A DNA stretch of 64,000 nucleotides from SSF53 sp036170535 (GTDB lineage: Bacteria; Spirochaetota; Leptospiria; Leptospirales; Leptonemataceae). The translations under genes and the position numbers were made by a program. The notes under the pieces are model-generated. The model made no database searches. It was not told the DNA's origin and saw only the letters and a list, made by a program, of their open reading frames with translations. The number at the start of each line of letters is the position of its first letter. The first letter of the stretch is position 1. Location: contig JAVHPJ010000243.1 of the NCBI GenBank assembly GCA_036170535.1, positions 161,157-225,156 on the forward strand, in the 5' to 3' direction. Below are positions 7,156 to 15,079 of this stretch, piece by piece.

Positions 7156-8573
7156 GAGTGCGCGGCCTCCGGCATAAAGTGCGAAAGCGTGCGCCGTACC
7201 GAGGCGAGCTTGTTCATAATCTCCTGGTACTCGCCCTCCGGCCGCGAGTCGTAAACAATGCCGCCCGAAGCCCGGGCGTAAGCGCGCCCGCCGTTCACAA
7301 AAAGAGTCCGAATCGGAATTGCGAAGGTGCACTCCCCGCTGAAGTTGAACTGTCCGATTGCGCCGCCATACGGACCGCGCGGCGAAGCTTCAATGCGATC
7401 GATAATCTTCATTGATTCAATTTTGGGCGCTCCACTGAGAGTGCCGGCCGGGAAAACGCTTTCAAGACCCCGAAACGCGTTGCAGTCCTTGCGGATAATG
7501 CCCACGACCTCGCTCGATATGTGTTGCACATGACTGAACTTGCGCGCGTCCATCAGGCGGCGCACCTTAACAGTGCCGAACCGGGCAATGCGGCCCAGGT
7601 CGTTACGGTGGAGATCCACCAGCATGTTATGCTCGGCGATCTCCTTGGGGTCGTTTAAGAGCAGGCGAGCGAGGCGTACATCCTCTTCCGGGGTGGCGCC
7701 GCGCCGTGTTGTCCCGGCCAGCGGATAAGTTTCCATCTCGCCCTGGCGTAAACGAAAAACCAGTTCTGGACTGGCGCCAATCAGCGCACGCGAGCCCATC
7801 TTCAAATAAAACATATAGGGCGAGGGGCTGACTTCGCGCAATTTGCCATAGATCGCTACGGGATCGCCATCGAGTTCGTAATCTTCCTGGAAACCAATCT
7901 GGCATTGGAAGGTATTCCCGGCGCAAATTTCCTCGATGGCCTGTGCAACCATTCCGGCGTGTTGTTCGCGTGAGCGTGTAAATCCACGCGAGTTCACCCG
8001 CAAAGCGCCAGGGGACGGCGGAGCAGCGGCCAGCCAACGGCGCACCCGATCCGACCGGTCCGTTGTGAAGTAAAAGTAGAACACCTCGCCAGTCATCTTA
8101 TCCAGTATCAGGCCGTCGGTGTAGACGCCGAAGACGAACGGCGCAAAATCAGGATGCGGAGCCAAATTCAACACCGGCTCAAAAAAGTTCATGCTATCGT
8201 AGCCAAGGTACCCTACCAGGCCGCCGGCATACAGACGGGCGATGATGTTTTGCGGGGTCCACGCCGCCATTACGTGGTAAGGATTGGTGCAGACGAGATC
8301 CAGACTGGTTCCATCGGCCGCGCGCCATTCAAGCCGGCCTGGTCGGCCTGTGAGCACCGCTTCGGGTTCAAAGCCAATTACAGAGTATCGTGACTCGCCT
8401 GCACTTTCATCCAGTGATTCCAGGAGATAGCAGTAAGCGGAGTCCCTTTCCAGCGTCCGAAACAGTGCAAAAAAATCCACATCGCTGGAAAGGCGGATAT
8501 AGGTCGGCTTACGCGGAAGATTAAGACGCGGCAAACGGAGTGCGGCCTCGCGGTCCGCTTGGGTCATTTGCAT
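7152..8573 (-). CDS. trpE: anthranilate synthase component I (TrpE)
   Basis: Converts chorismate and ammonia to anthranilate, the first step of tryptophan synthesis. 473 aa from ATG 8573, which has GGAG 6 bases upstream. Family marks: the LLES motif (residues 50-53), which in TrpE forms part of the Trp feedback site; SPSPYMFYLK; ASPELVFRL; LAGTTRRG; VDLHRNDLGRI; VFPAGTLSGAPK; and PIRTLFV. LLES together with PIRT argues for TrpE over PabB, though the two families are close. The open frame continues 41 codons further upstream without a stop, and that extension contains a Trp-rich peptide (see the leader entry). No other trp genes are in the window. Confidence 0.85.
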   Translation of the reverse strand: MQMTQADREAALRLPRLNLPRKPTYIRLSSDVDFFALFRTLERDSAYCYLLESLDESAGESRYSVIGFEPEAVLTGRPGRLEWRAADGTSLDLVCTNPYHVMAAWTPQNIIARLYAGGLVGYLGYDSMNFFEPVLNLAPHPDFAPFVFGVYTDGLILDKMTGEVFYFYFTTDRSDRVRRWLAAAPPSPGALRVNSRGFTRSREQHAGMVAQAIEEICAGNTFQCQIGFQEDYELDGDPVAIYGKLREVSPSPYMFYLKMGSRALIGASPELVFRLRQGEMETYPLAGTTRRGATPEEDVRLARLLLNDPKEIAEHNMLVDLHRNDLGRIARFGTVKVRRLMDARKFSHVQHISSEVVGIIRKDCNAFRGLESVFPAGTLSGAPKIESMKIIDRIEASPRGPYGGAIGQFNFSGECTFAIPIRTLFVNGGRAYARASGGIVYDSRPEGEYQEIMNKLASVRRTLSHFMPEAAHS

Positions 8574-8696
8574 GGGAACTCCAGGCTGGCAAGTAGCAGG
8601 CAATTGACGCTTCCCCGCGGCGCGGCTTGCCGGCAACCAAAACCAGCGCAAATGGGTCCAGCTCATTCGCAATTTGGAGGCCGACTGGTCCGACAT
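8574..8696 (-). promoter_or_regulatory. candidate Trp-rich leader upstream of trpE
   Basis: Between the trpE promoter and the conserved trpE start, a frame from ATG 8666 encodes a peptide with Trp at positions 3, 8 and 10 (MSWTHLRWFW). Runs of regulatory codons like this are the hallmark of attenuator leader peptides. Downstream, GGCAAG can pair with CTTGCC just before the trpE SD. Against a classical attenuator: the peptide frame has no stop and runs in frame into trpE, no SD is evident before 8666, and no T-tract terminator is visible. The predicted transcription start (about 8693) makes the ATG at 8696 an unlikely translation start. Confidence 0.4.
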
Positions 8697-8699
8697 GTT

Positions 8700-8727
8700 A
8701 TTGTAATCTCACTGTAAAAGAAGTGAA
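8700..8727 (-). promoter_or_regulatory. putative sigma-70-type promoter of trpE-trpG
   Basis: On the minus strand TTCACT (8727-8722) and TACAAT (8705-8700) are separated by 16 bp. TACAAT differs from the -10 consensus at one base. The predicted start falls near 8693, giving about 120 nt of leader before trpE. The whole promoter overlaps the candidate Pho box of the divergent porin gene. Confidence 0.5.
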
Positions 8728-8729
8728 AT
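8701..8729 (+). promoter_or_regulatory. candidate Pho box upstream of the porin gene
   Basis: Three 7-bp units at an exact 11-bp period: TTGTAAT (8701-8707), CTGTAAA (8712-8718) and GTGAAAT (8723-8729). The first two match the box in front of pstS (CTGTAAT, CTGTAAC) with the same 4-bp spacing. PhoB-type regulators bind 11-bp direct repeats of this kind. A TATATT (8729-8734) just downstream could serve as the -10. No phoB gene is in the window. Confidence 0.6.
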
Positions 8730-8769
8730 ATATTTTCCGCCCGGCGGGCGCTGCGAAAGTGTGCGCGGT

Positions 8770-10542
8770 ATGTCCGTACAACACAGGCTATTACTGAATC
8801 TTCCCTACAGCTCAATCGCCGTGAGCCGCAGCTGCCTTGCGATCTGTCTGGTCTTCGGGAGCGGGCTGCCGCTCGCCGCTGAACCTCCCGTGTATGGCGA
8901 AAGCCCGCCGGCCACTGACGATATTGCGCCCGGTACCGCTCCGTCGCCTATCGCTGCGCCCGTGCCAGCTGCAGATGCGCAAGCGGAACTGGAACCACTG
9001 CCAACGCCAAAATTTGATCTGAAGATCGGCGGCATACTGTGGAGCGGGTACGACTCGCCCACCCACGAATCAAATGGGGCGCGCCACGCAGGATCAACCG
9101 GTCGCGATCGGAGCGGCGGTTTTCGCATTGAACGCGCCTATTTGAACTTCGCCGGCAAAGCCAACGACGGACCTTTCAAGGAGTGGAGCTTTCGTGTCAC
9201 CAGCGATATAACTCAGGCTTCCGATGAAGGTGACGGCTGTCTTACCGGCTGCACGCGCAATAACGATCTATTGCTCACTCTAAAGTACGCCTACTTTGAA
9301 ATTCCCCTGCCGGTACCGGGCAAAGTTTCGATCCGGGTAGGCGAACAACAAACGCCGCTGGTGGACGGGCAGGCCGGCGCCAGCCTGGAACGGTCGTGGG
9401 GTCGACGTTATATCGCACGTGCGGTGTACGAAGAGCTGGGCCTGACGGCGTCAGCCGATCGCGGAATCTCGCTGCTCGCAAATTTTGGTTGGGTGGCCTA
9501 CCATGGAATGATTGCCAATGGCGAAGGCTTTCGCCGCAACAACGCCCAACGTTTCATCGCCACCGCCACGCCGCGGCTGAGTTCCCTCGCGCGCGGCGAC
9601 GGCGATTCGGACGGATTGGATTTTGTTTCTCTGCTTACGTTTATGCCGGTGCGCAACTGGAACGGGTTTGATGTTCACCTGCATATTCCCTTTCGTTTGA
9701 GCGGAATTTATGGCATTGATCGCGAAGAGACGCATTTCACCGCTGTTACGCTCAGCGGGACCGGTCCGCGTTATCAGAGTTTTGAAGGCGATGCGCGGGC
9801 GAAACGCGATCAGACGTATGGCGCTGAGCTCGCGATTTCCAAAAAATTCCGCAATGTTGAAATCAACCTCGGCGGCGGCCGGGCGATGCACGTGGACCAA
9901 CGCAGCACTGCCTATTTGTACGACGCCACGAGCGATCCTCTGCGTGACACGAGTTTGAACCACATCGAGATCGCTCAGGAAAGTCGGGCCTGGGCGAATT
10001 ACGGTTATCTGGTAGCGCGCTGGGGGATGGCGGGCGTTTTCGGCCGGTATATTTATGGGACCAGCGGCGGCCCTCCGGAAGATCTCCAGCGCACCCGGGG
10101 TCGCCTGGCGCCCTCGCAAACCTTCTCCGCTCCGGATGGGCGTCCGTGGGAAATGCAAGCCTTGATAGAATCCATTCGAGCCGGCGGCGACGGGAACTTT
10201 ACCCTTTCGCAATTACGCAATCGGGTGGATTCAGGCCTGGGACGCATGGAGTCCACGCTGCTTGGCCTGGAGCTGCATTTTACGCGCGACTTCAGCATTG
10301 CGGTGGGCGGGTCTCAGCTCGTTTTTCGCGACGGCGCCGGGCGGGAAGGTCGTGTAAATGGCCTGCAGCGCCTCCCTGGCGTAACTACCGCCGACCAGGA
10401 TCTGGCGCGGCAGTTGGAAAGCGATGCCGCTGTTGCAGCGGCCCTGGGTTACGCGGGCGCCGAGCGGCCCTACCTGAACGATACAATCGGCTCTACGCGC
10501 CGCAACGCGACGTACTTCATCCGTGCGCGCTGGGAATTCTAA
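8770..10542 (+). CDS. OprP/OprO-type (phosphate-selective) outer-membrane porin
   Basis: About 590 aa. An N-terminal signal region ends near GLPLAAEPP, then a Pro/Ala-rich stretch (residues about 45-80) precedes a beta-barrel body. The body shows GGILWSGY, FRIERAYLNFAGK and KYAYFEI, which resemble the porin O/P family. The last residue is Phe (RARWEF), the usual outer-membrane beta-signal end. The gene converges with phoU and has a Pho-box-like repeat in front, so uptake of phosphate or polyphosphate is the likely role. The start is uncertain: GTG 8761, ATG 8770 or GTG 8821 (which gives the most compact signal peptide) are all possible, and none has a clear SD. Confidence 0.8.
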   Translation: MSVQHRLLLNLPYSSIAVSRSCLAICLVFGSGLPLAAEPPVYGESPPATDDIAPGTAPSPIAAPVPAADAQAELEPLPTPKFDLKIGGILWSGYDSPTHESNGARHAGSTGRDRSGGFRIERAYLNFAGKANDGPFKEWSFRVTSDITQASDEGDGCLTGCTRNNDLLLTLKYAYFEIPLPVPGKVSIRVGEQQTPLVDGQAGASLERSWGRRYIARAVYEELGLTASADRGISLLANFGWVAYHGMIANGEGFRRNNAQRFIATATPRLSSLARGDGDSDGLDFVSLLTFMPVRNWNGFDVHLHIPFRLSGIYGIDREETHFTAVTLSGTGPRYQSFEGDARAKRDQTYGAELAISKKFRNVEINLGGGRAMHVDQRSTAYLYDATSDPLRDTSLNHIEIAQESRAWANYGYLVARWGMAGVFGRYIYGTSGGPPEDLQRTRGRLAPSQTFSAPDGRPWEMQALIESIRAGGDGNFTLSQLRNRVDSGLGRMESTLLGLELHFTRDFSIAVGGSQLVFRDGAGREGRVNGLQRLPGVTTADQDLARQLESDAAVAAALGYAGAERPYLNDTIGSTRRNATYFIRARWEF

Positions 10543-10566
10543 AGCGAGCGACGCTCAGCTCTTTTT
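10542..10566 (+). terminator. probable terminator of the porin gene
   Basis: Just after the porin stop, GAGCG-A-CGCTC (extended by AGC/GCT across a one-base bulge) is followed by CTTTTTC. It is a short stem with a T-tract, lying over the last codons of the convergent phoU gene. Confidence 0.45.
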
Positions 10567-11169
10567 CTGAAAATGCCCGTGCCGAATGTCGGAGGCGCGG
10601 GCCGTAAAGATGACGCTCTCAGCAATATTGGTCGCCAGGTCGCCAATGCGTTCAATCGCCTTGGCGATAAACGCTTCCGGCAGGCTGGGCGAGCTCTCAA
10701 TGATCTGATCTTCGAGTTCGTCGATGTCGAACTCCAGTTCCATCACGTGGTTGGCCCGATCCACGTCCGTGTCGACGAGCGCCTGTACGGCTTCCGCCAG
10801 CGCTTCACGGGTCTTTTCGGCAAGGGCGCGCAGGCGCGGGCTCGCGGGCGCGGGCAGTTTTGGCGACCATTTTGCAATTGTTTTGCTTTGATCGCCAACG
10901 CGCTCCAATTCGTGGATGATCTTCACCACGCTGAATACAAAGCGAAAGTCGACAGCGTACGGATCGCGCAGCGCGAGGGTTTCCATAGAAAGCCGATCGA
11001 TCTGGATTTCCAGGTCGTCGATTTCACGGTCCATGCTGCGAACCGATTCCACCGCCGCGGGGTCGCGTGATTCCATTACGCCGACCGAGGCCTGATAGAT
11101 GGCCTCGGATTTGCGGGCCATGAGAATTACCTCTGAGCGCAGACGGTTCAAATGGCTTTCGAGGGACAT
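10555..11169 (-). CDS. phoU: phosphate transport regulator PhoU
   Basis: Cytoplasmic regulator linking the Pst transporter to PhoR-type signalling and limiting phosphate uptake. 204 aa from ATG 11169 (MSLESHLNRLRSEVILM). Two repeated three-helix bundles carry the metal-binding E/DxxxD signatures: VRSMDREIDDLEIQ and ELERVGDQSKTIAKW in the first half, ELEFDIDELEDQI and AIERIGDLATNIAE in the second. The longer frame start (11193) adds only 8 residues without family support. Last gene of pstS-pstC-pstA-pstB-phoU, 39 bp after pstB. Confidence 0.93.
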   Translation of the reverse strand: MSLESHLNRLRSEVILMARKSEAIYQASVGVMESRDPAAVESVRSMDREIDDLEIQIDRLSMETLALRDPYAVDFRFVFSVVKIIHELERVGDQSKTIAKWSPKLPAPASPRLRALAEKTREALAEAVQALVDTDVDRANHVMELEFDIDELEDQIIESSPSLPEAFIAKAIERIGDLATNIAESVIFTARASDIRHGHFQKKS

Positions 11170-11208
11170 GGTGCGTATATTAGGCGCGCGCACCGGCGCG
11201 TCAAGCTA

Positions 11209-11970
11209 TCAACCGAAACGGCCGGTGACGTAGTCTTCCGTTAGCTTCTGCGAAGGCGCGGTAAAGATTTTCACGGTCCGATCAAATTCAATGAGCTCGC
11301 CCAGTACCAGGAAAGCGGTGTTGTCTGAAATTCGTGCAGCCTGATGGAGGTTGTGAGTCACAATAACAATCGTCACTTCTTTCTTCAGCTCAAGCGCAAG
11401 CTCTTCGATTTTGGCAGTGGATATCGGATCCAGGGCGGAAGTCGGCTCATCGAAAAGCAGTACTTCAGGCTTCACCGCCAGGGCTCGGGCGATAACCAGG
11501 CGTTGTTGTTGTCCCCCGGACAGACGAAAAGCGCTTTCTTTCAGTTTATCTTTGACCTCGTCCCAGAGCGCAGCTCCGCGGAGCGCTTCTTCGACGCGGC
11601 CTTCGAGTTCGTCCCGTTTCTTGCGGCCCTGCAGGCGCAAACCGTAGGCAATATTGTCGAAAATCGACATGGGAAACGGCGTTGGCTTCTGGAAGACCAT
11701 GCCGATGCGGCTCCGCAGTTCAATCGGATCCACCGCTTTGTCGAGGAGATTCTGTTCATGAAAGAGAATCTGACCCTCGTATACGTTGTTGGGATAAAGG
11801 TCGTGAATTCGATTAAAGCAGCGCAGCAATGTGGTTTTACCGCAACCCGATGGGCCCATCAAGGCCGTGATCGCATTCTTCTGAACGCGCAGATTAATCC
11901 CTTTCAGGGCCTCATATGTGCCGCCGTAGTAAAAGCGCAGGTTCTGAACGTCGAAAACTATATCGCTCAT
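11209..11970 (-). CDS. pstB: phosphate ABC transporter ATP-binding protein PstB
   Basis: ATPase that drives phosphate import through PstC-PstA. 253 aa, the usual PstB length. Walker A GPSGCGKTT is at residues 39-47, the ABC signature RLSGGQQQRL lies mid-protein, and Walker B LLFDEPTSALDP follows, with the switch His in VTHNLHQAARI. The family-specific N-terminal part LRFYYGGTYEALKGI and the MVFQKPTPFPMSIFDN region are PstB-like. It overlaps pstA by 4 bp. Confidence 0.97.
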   Translation of the reverse strand: MSDIVFDVQNLRFYYGGTYEALKGINLRVQKNAITALMGPSGCGKTTLLRCFNRIHDLYPNNVYEGQILFHEQNLLDKAVDPIELRSRIGMVFQKPTPFPMSIFDNIAYGLRLQGRKKRDELEGRVEEALRGAALWDEVKDKLKESAFRLSGGQQQRLVIARALAVKPEVLLFDEPTSALDPISTAKIEELALELKKEVTIVIVTHNLHQAARISDNTAFLVLGELIEFDRTVKIFTAPSQKLTEDYVTGRFG

Positions 11971-12809
11971 TGTCTCTCTCTGAGTTTCAGAATGAATCGG
12001 CCAAGAATCGTGAGTAACAGAATGAATGCAGTTATGATAAAGGACGCGGCCCAGGCCTGGCTGTGCCAGTCATCGTAAGGACCGGTTGCATATTGAAAAA
12101 TCGACACGGTCAAGGAAGCCATCGGCTGGCTCATGTCGGCGGAGTGAAAGCTGTTGTTGAATGAAGTGAACAACAACGGCGCCGTTTCGCCGGCCACCCG
12201 GCTGATGCTCAAGATTACGCCGGTGAGAATGCCCGTTGCGGCCCCGCGATACACGACCTGCAGGATGACTTTGTAGTAGGGCGCCCCCAGGGCGAAAGCC
12301 GCTTCGCGGAGCGTCCACGGCACCAGCGTCAGCATATTCTCGGTCGTGCGAATAACGACGGGCACCATGATGATGGCCAGGGCGGCGGCGCCGGCCCAGC
12401 CGCTGAAATGTCCCAGCGGCTTTACAAGTATCCCGTACACCACCGCGCCGATTACAATCGAAGGCACGCCCACCATCAAATCGGCCAGAATGGATATCGC
12501 TCGGGTGACTTTGCGTCCGCGGCCATACTCTGCCAGAAAGGTTCCTCCGAGCACGCCGAGGGGCACCCCAATCGCCGTCGCCGTAATCGTGATCATCAAT
12601 TGGCCAACAAACGCGTTTCGTAAACCGCCGCCGCTTACGCCGGCTGGCGCGGGATCATTCGCGAAAAGTTCGTAGTTCAACGAGCCAATGCCGTGATACA
12701 GTACGTCGAAAAGAATAAATACCAGCCAGAAAATGCCCAGAAACGCCGCCGCGGAGCTGAGCGACAGGGCGATCACGTTGCGGATCTTCCGTTTTGTTTT
12801 TTCGTTCAT
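11967..12809 (-). CDS. pstA: phosphate ABC transporter permease PstA
   Basis: Inner-membrane permease subunit, 280 aa with six predicted helices. The binding-protein-dependent transport loop that contacts PstB is seen around TLREAAFALGAPYYKVILQVV (EAA motif). FLAEYGRGRK and SISRVAGETAPLLFT are characteristic of PstA. It starts 18 bp after the pstC stop and ends in a 4-bp overlap with pstB. Confidence 0.96.
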   Translation of the reverse strand: MNEKTKRKIRNVIALSLSSAAAFLGIFWLVFILFDVLYHGIGSLNYELFANDPAPAGVSGGGLRNAFVGQLMITITATAIGVPLGVLGGTFLAEYGRGRKVTRAISILADLMVGVPSIVIGAVVYGILVKPLGHFSGWAGAAALAIIMVPVVIRTTENMLTLVPWTLREAAFALGAPYYKVILQVVYRGAATGILTGVILSISRVAGETAPLLFTSFNNSFHSADMSQPMASLTVSIFQYATGPYDDWHSQAWAASFIITAFILLLTILGRFILKLRERQ

Positions 12810-12827
12810 AATGGACTCGCAGGCGAA

Positions 12828-13760
12828 TCAGGCGCCGGGTTGGTTGCGCTGGTTGCGAATGATCAGATAACGCGCGAAGGCCAGCGCGCTGAAGCTGAAC
12901 AAGAAGAGCAGCAAGGCCAGATAGTAGAGCGAAGACAAATAAAGATCCGTATCAGCCTCGTTAAACTCGTTGGCGAGCGCGACGGTAATTGTGGTGGCCG
13001 CTTCGAGCAGGGACACGGTGATCTGGTGCTTGTTGCCCAGCACAAACGCTACCGCCATCGTTTCGCCCAGGGCGCGTCCGAGGGCGATAATCACGCCGCC
13101 GAACACGCCGAATTTGCTGTAGGGAATAATAACGTCGCGGACCACTTCCCACTGGGTCGCGCCCACTGCGTACGCGGATTCCTTCACTTCCGGCGGCGTC
13201 AGCTTGAACGCATCGCGGGCGATGCTGGCGATAAAGGGCGTGATCATGATGCTCAGTATCAAGCTTGCCGTAAGTATGTCCACGCCGCGCGGCGTGCCTG
13301 CCACCAGGGGCGCCAGAAAGGGCACGGATCCCAGCGAGCTTTGCAATGCAGGCTCAATATACTGGCTCATGATCGGCGCAAGCGTGAAGAGGCCCCACAT
13401 GCCGTAAATGATGCTGGGAATAGCCGCCAGGAGTTCGATTGCGCCGCCGATAAACCCCTTTAAAAAGTTGGGCGCAATCTCGGTTACAAAAATTGCAATG
13501 CCGATGGACACCGGTACGGCCAGAAGCAGCGCGAGTAGAGTGGTCACGACGCTGCCGTAGAGCGGCGCCGCGCCGCCAAACTCCTGTTTCACCGGATTCC
13601 AGGAATCGGTGACGATAAAGCCCAGTCCAAACTCGCGAATAGCCGGCAGCGAGTTCTGCACCAATATAAAAAGAATGCTAAGCACAAATACGATGACTGT
13701 TCCGGCGGCGACCGCCGTGACTGAAGCGAACACAAGATCTTTGGCGTTTCTTTGTTTCAC
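12828..13760 (-). CDS. pstC: phosphate ABC transporter permease PstC
   Basis: Partner permease of PstA, 310 aa with six predicted helices. Family marks: WNPVKQEFGGAAPLYGSVVTT near the N-terminal third, AAIPSIIYGMWGLFTLAP, the EAA-type loop KESAYAVGATQWEVVRDVII, and ALGRALGETMAVAFVLGN. It starts 48 bp after pstS, behind a strong hairpin that probably sets the ratio of PstS to the membrane subunits. Confidence 0.96.
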   Translation of the reverse strand: MKQRNAKDLVFASVTAVAAGTVIVFVLSILFILVQNSLPAIREFGLGFIVTDSWNPVKQEFGGAAPLYGSVVTTLLALLLAVPVSIGIAIFVTEIAPNFLKGFIGGAIELLAAIPSIIYGMWGLFTLAPIMSQYIEPALQSSLGSVPFLAPLVAGTPRGVDILTASLILSIMITPFIASIARDAFKLTPPEVKESAYAVGATQWEVVRDVIIPYSKFGVFGGVIIALGRALGETMAVAFVLGNKHQITVSLLEAATTITVALANEFNEADTDLYLSSLYYLALLLFLFSFSALAFARYLIIRNQRNQPGA

Positions 13761-13778
13761 AGGAATAAGGTCCTGAAT

Positions 13779-13801
13779 TGCGCCGGCGCAAAGCCGGCGC
13801 A
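13779..13801 (-). terminator. intercistronic hairpin between pstS and pstC
   Basis: TGCGCCGGC and GCCGGCGCA form a perfect 9-bp stem around a 5-nt loop, starting 7 bp after the pstS stop. No T-tract follows, so it is more likely a processing or 3'-stabilising hairpin than a full terminator. Such an element would raise PstS relative to PstCAB, as a binding protein needs. Confidence 0.6.
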
Positions 13802-13808
13802 GAGATGA

Positions 13809-14852
13809 TCAGAGGAGACCGTGTTTACGCCAGTAGGCGCGCACTCTTTCCTTGAGAGCGTCCGGCAGAGGCGCATAAACGAGATCGCGCGCTTGTTTGT
13901 CCGCGTCGGCGCTGAAGGCCCACTCGAAAAATTGCACTACGCGTTTGCTCGATTCGGGCTTATCGCGCCGAACCAGGATGTTCGTCGCGGCCGTAATCGG
14001 CCAGGCGCCGGGGCCGCGCGTATTGGTCACCCAGGTATAAAAATGCTTTTCCGGATCATAGTCGCCGGAGGCGGCCGCTTCCGAAAAGGATTCAAGCGAG
14101 GGCGCCACGACCCGACCGGCCGGATTTTTGAGCAGCGCATAGGCTACGTTGCTCTGTTTGGCGTATGCGTATTCAACATAGCCGATGGAATTCGCCTGCT
14201 TCTGAACGTAATTGGTTACGCCTTCGTTGCCTTTCGCGCCGATGCCCGCCGGCCATTCGACGGCTTTGCCAAAGCCGACCTTGCTTTGCCAGGCCGGACA
14301 GGCGGTGGCAAGATAATGCGTAAAGACCGCCGTCGTGCCGGATCCGTCCGAACGGTGGACAACAGTTACCGGCGCATCCGGCAGATTCAGATTGGGATTT
14401 AACGCCTTGAGCGCAGGATCAGAAAAATTCTTAATCTCTCCCAGAAACAACTTACAGACGGTAGCCGAATCCAGCGTCACTGCGCGGGCGTCCACGCCCT
14501 CCACATTAAGAATGACTACGATACCGCCCACGACCTGCGGCCATTGCAGCAGTCCCAGGCGATCCAGTTCTTCGCCAGCCAGTGCGTCGTCGGCGGCGCC
14601 GAAGTCCACGGTTGCATTGGAGATTTGTTTCACGCCGCCGCCAGAACCGATCGACTGGTAATTCAGTTGCGTTCCAGACTCTTTAGCATACGCGATCGCC
14701 CAAGCTGCGTACAGCGGATAGGGAAAACTGGCGCCGGCGCCATTGAGCGGCCCGCCTGTGCTGTCGCCTTTGCAAGCGCCGATGCCGACTGCCGCCAGTG
14801 CGACGCCGGTCCAGAGCGCGATACCACGCATGTTTCTGGTAAATAATCTCAT
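13809..14852 (-). CDS. pstS: phosphate-binding lipoprotein PstS
   Basis: Periplasmic phosphate-binding protein of the Pst transporter. 347 aa from ATG 14852, which has GGAG 9 bases upstream; the longer frame starts at a TTG with no signal-peptide logic. The signal peptide ends in the lipobox IGAC (Cys at about residue 27), so it is lipid-anchored. Phosphate-site motifs: GAGASFPYPLY, SIGSGGGVKQI, DFGAADDAL and HRSDGSGTTAVFTHYL. First gene of the pst operon, with a Pho-box-like repeat upstream. Confidence 0.95.
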   Translation of the reverse strand: MRLFTRNMRGIALWTGVALAAVGIGACKGDSTGGPLNGAGASFPYPLYAAWAIAYAKESGTQLNYQSIGSGGGVKQISNATVDFGAADDALAGEELDRLGLLQWPQVVGGIVVILNVEGVDARAVTLDSATVCKLFLGEIKNFSDPALKALNPNLNLPDAPVTVVHRSDGSGTTAVFTHYLATACPAWQSKVGFGKAVEWPAGIGAKGNEGVTNYVQKQANSIGYVEYAYAKQSNVAYALLKNPAGRVVAPSLESFSEAAASGDYDPEKHFYTWVTNTRGPGAWPITAATNILVRRDKPESSKRVVQFFEWAFSADADKQARDLVYAPLPDALKERVRAYWRKHGLL

Positions 14853-14883
14853 TGAGTTTTTCTCCACTTGCTCGTTCAAATTG

Positions 14884-14911
14884 CTGTAATCAGGTTACAG
14901 CGGAATTACAG
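14884..14911 (-). promoter_or_regulatory. candidate Pho box upstream of pstS
   Basis: On the minus strand, CTGTAAT (14911-14905), 4 bp, then CTGTAAC (14900-14894): two 7-bp units at an 11-bp period. This is the layout of PhoB sites and the same sequence as upstream of the porin (TTGTAAT, CTGTAAA). A further unit, GCTGTAA/TTACAGC, forms a 7-bp inverted repeat around TCAGG (14883-14901). The site lies 32 bp or more from the pstS ATG. The rest of 14912-15079 shows no other clear element. Confidence 0.65.
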
Positions 14912-15079
14912 GCGCGCGACAGAGATCGATAAGGCATCCCACTCGGTTGGCGCGCACGTAAGCCGGCGGAACGCCGGGCGCAAGGACAACAGTTTCTAAC
15001 CCGAGCGCGTTTGCGAAGCCTTTTCAGATTCAAGCAAAGCGCCGCCCTCGGGATTATGTCTCTACGATGAGCGAAGCGA

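Noticed and set aside
9451..10212. Minus-strand open frame of 253 codons opposite the porin gene
   Set aside because: No SD, signal or family motif. The porin on the plus strand ends in a proper beta-signal and has a signal peptide.
12693..13463. Plus-strand open frame of 256 codons across pstA/pstC
   Set aside because: Opposite two unmistakable permease genes that are coupled to pstB; the frame has no independent support.
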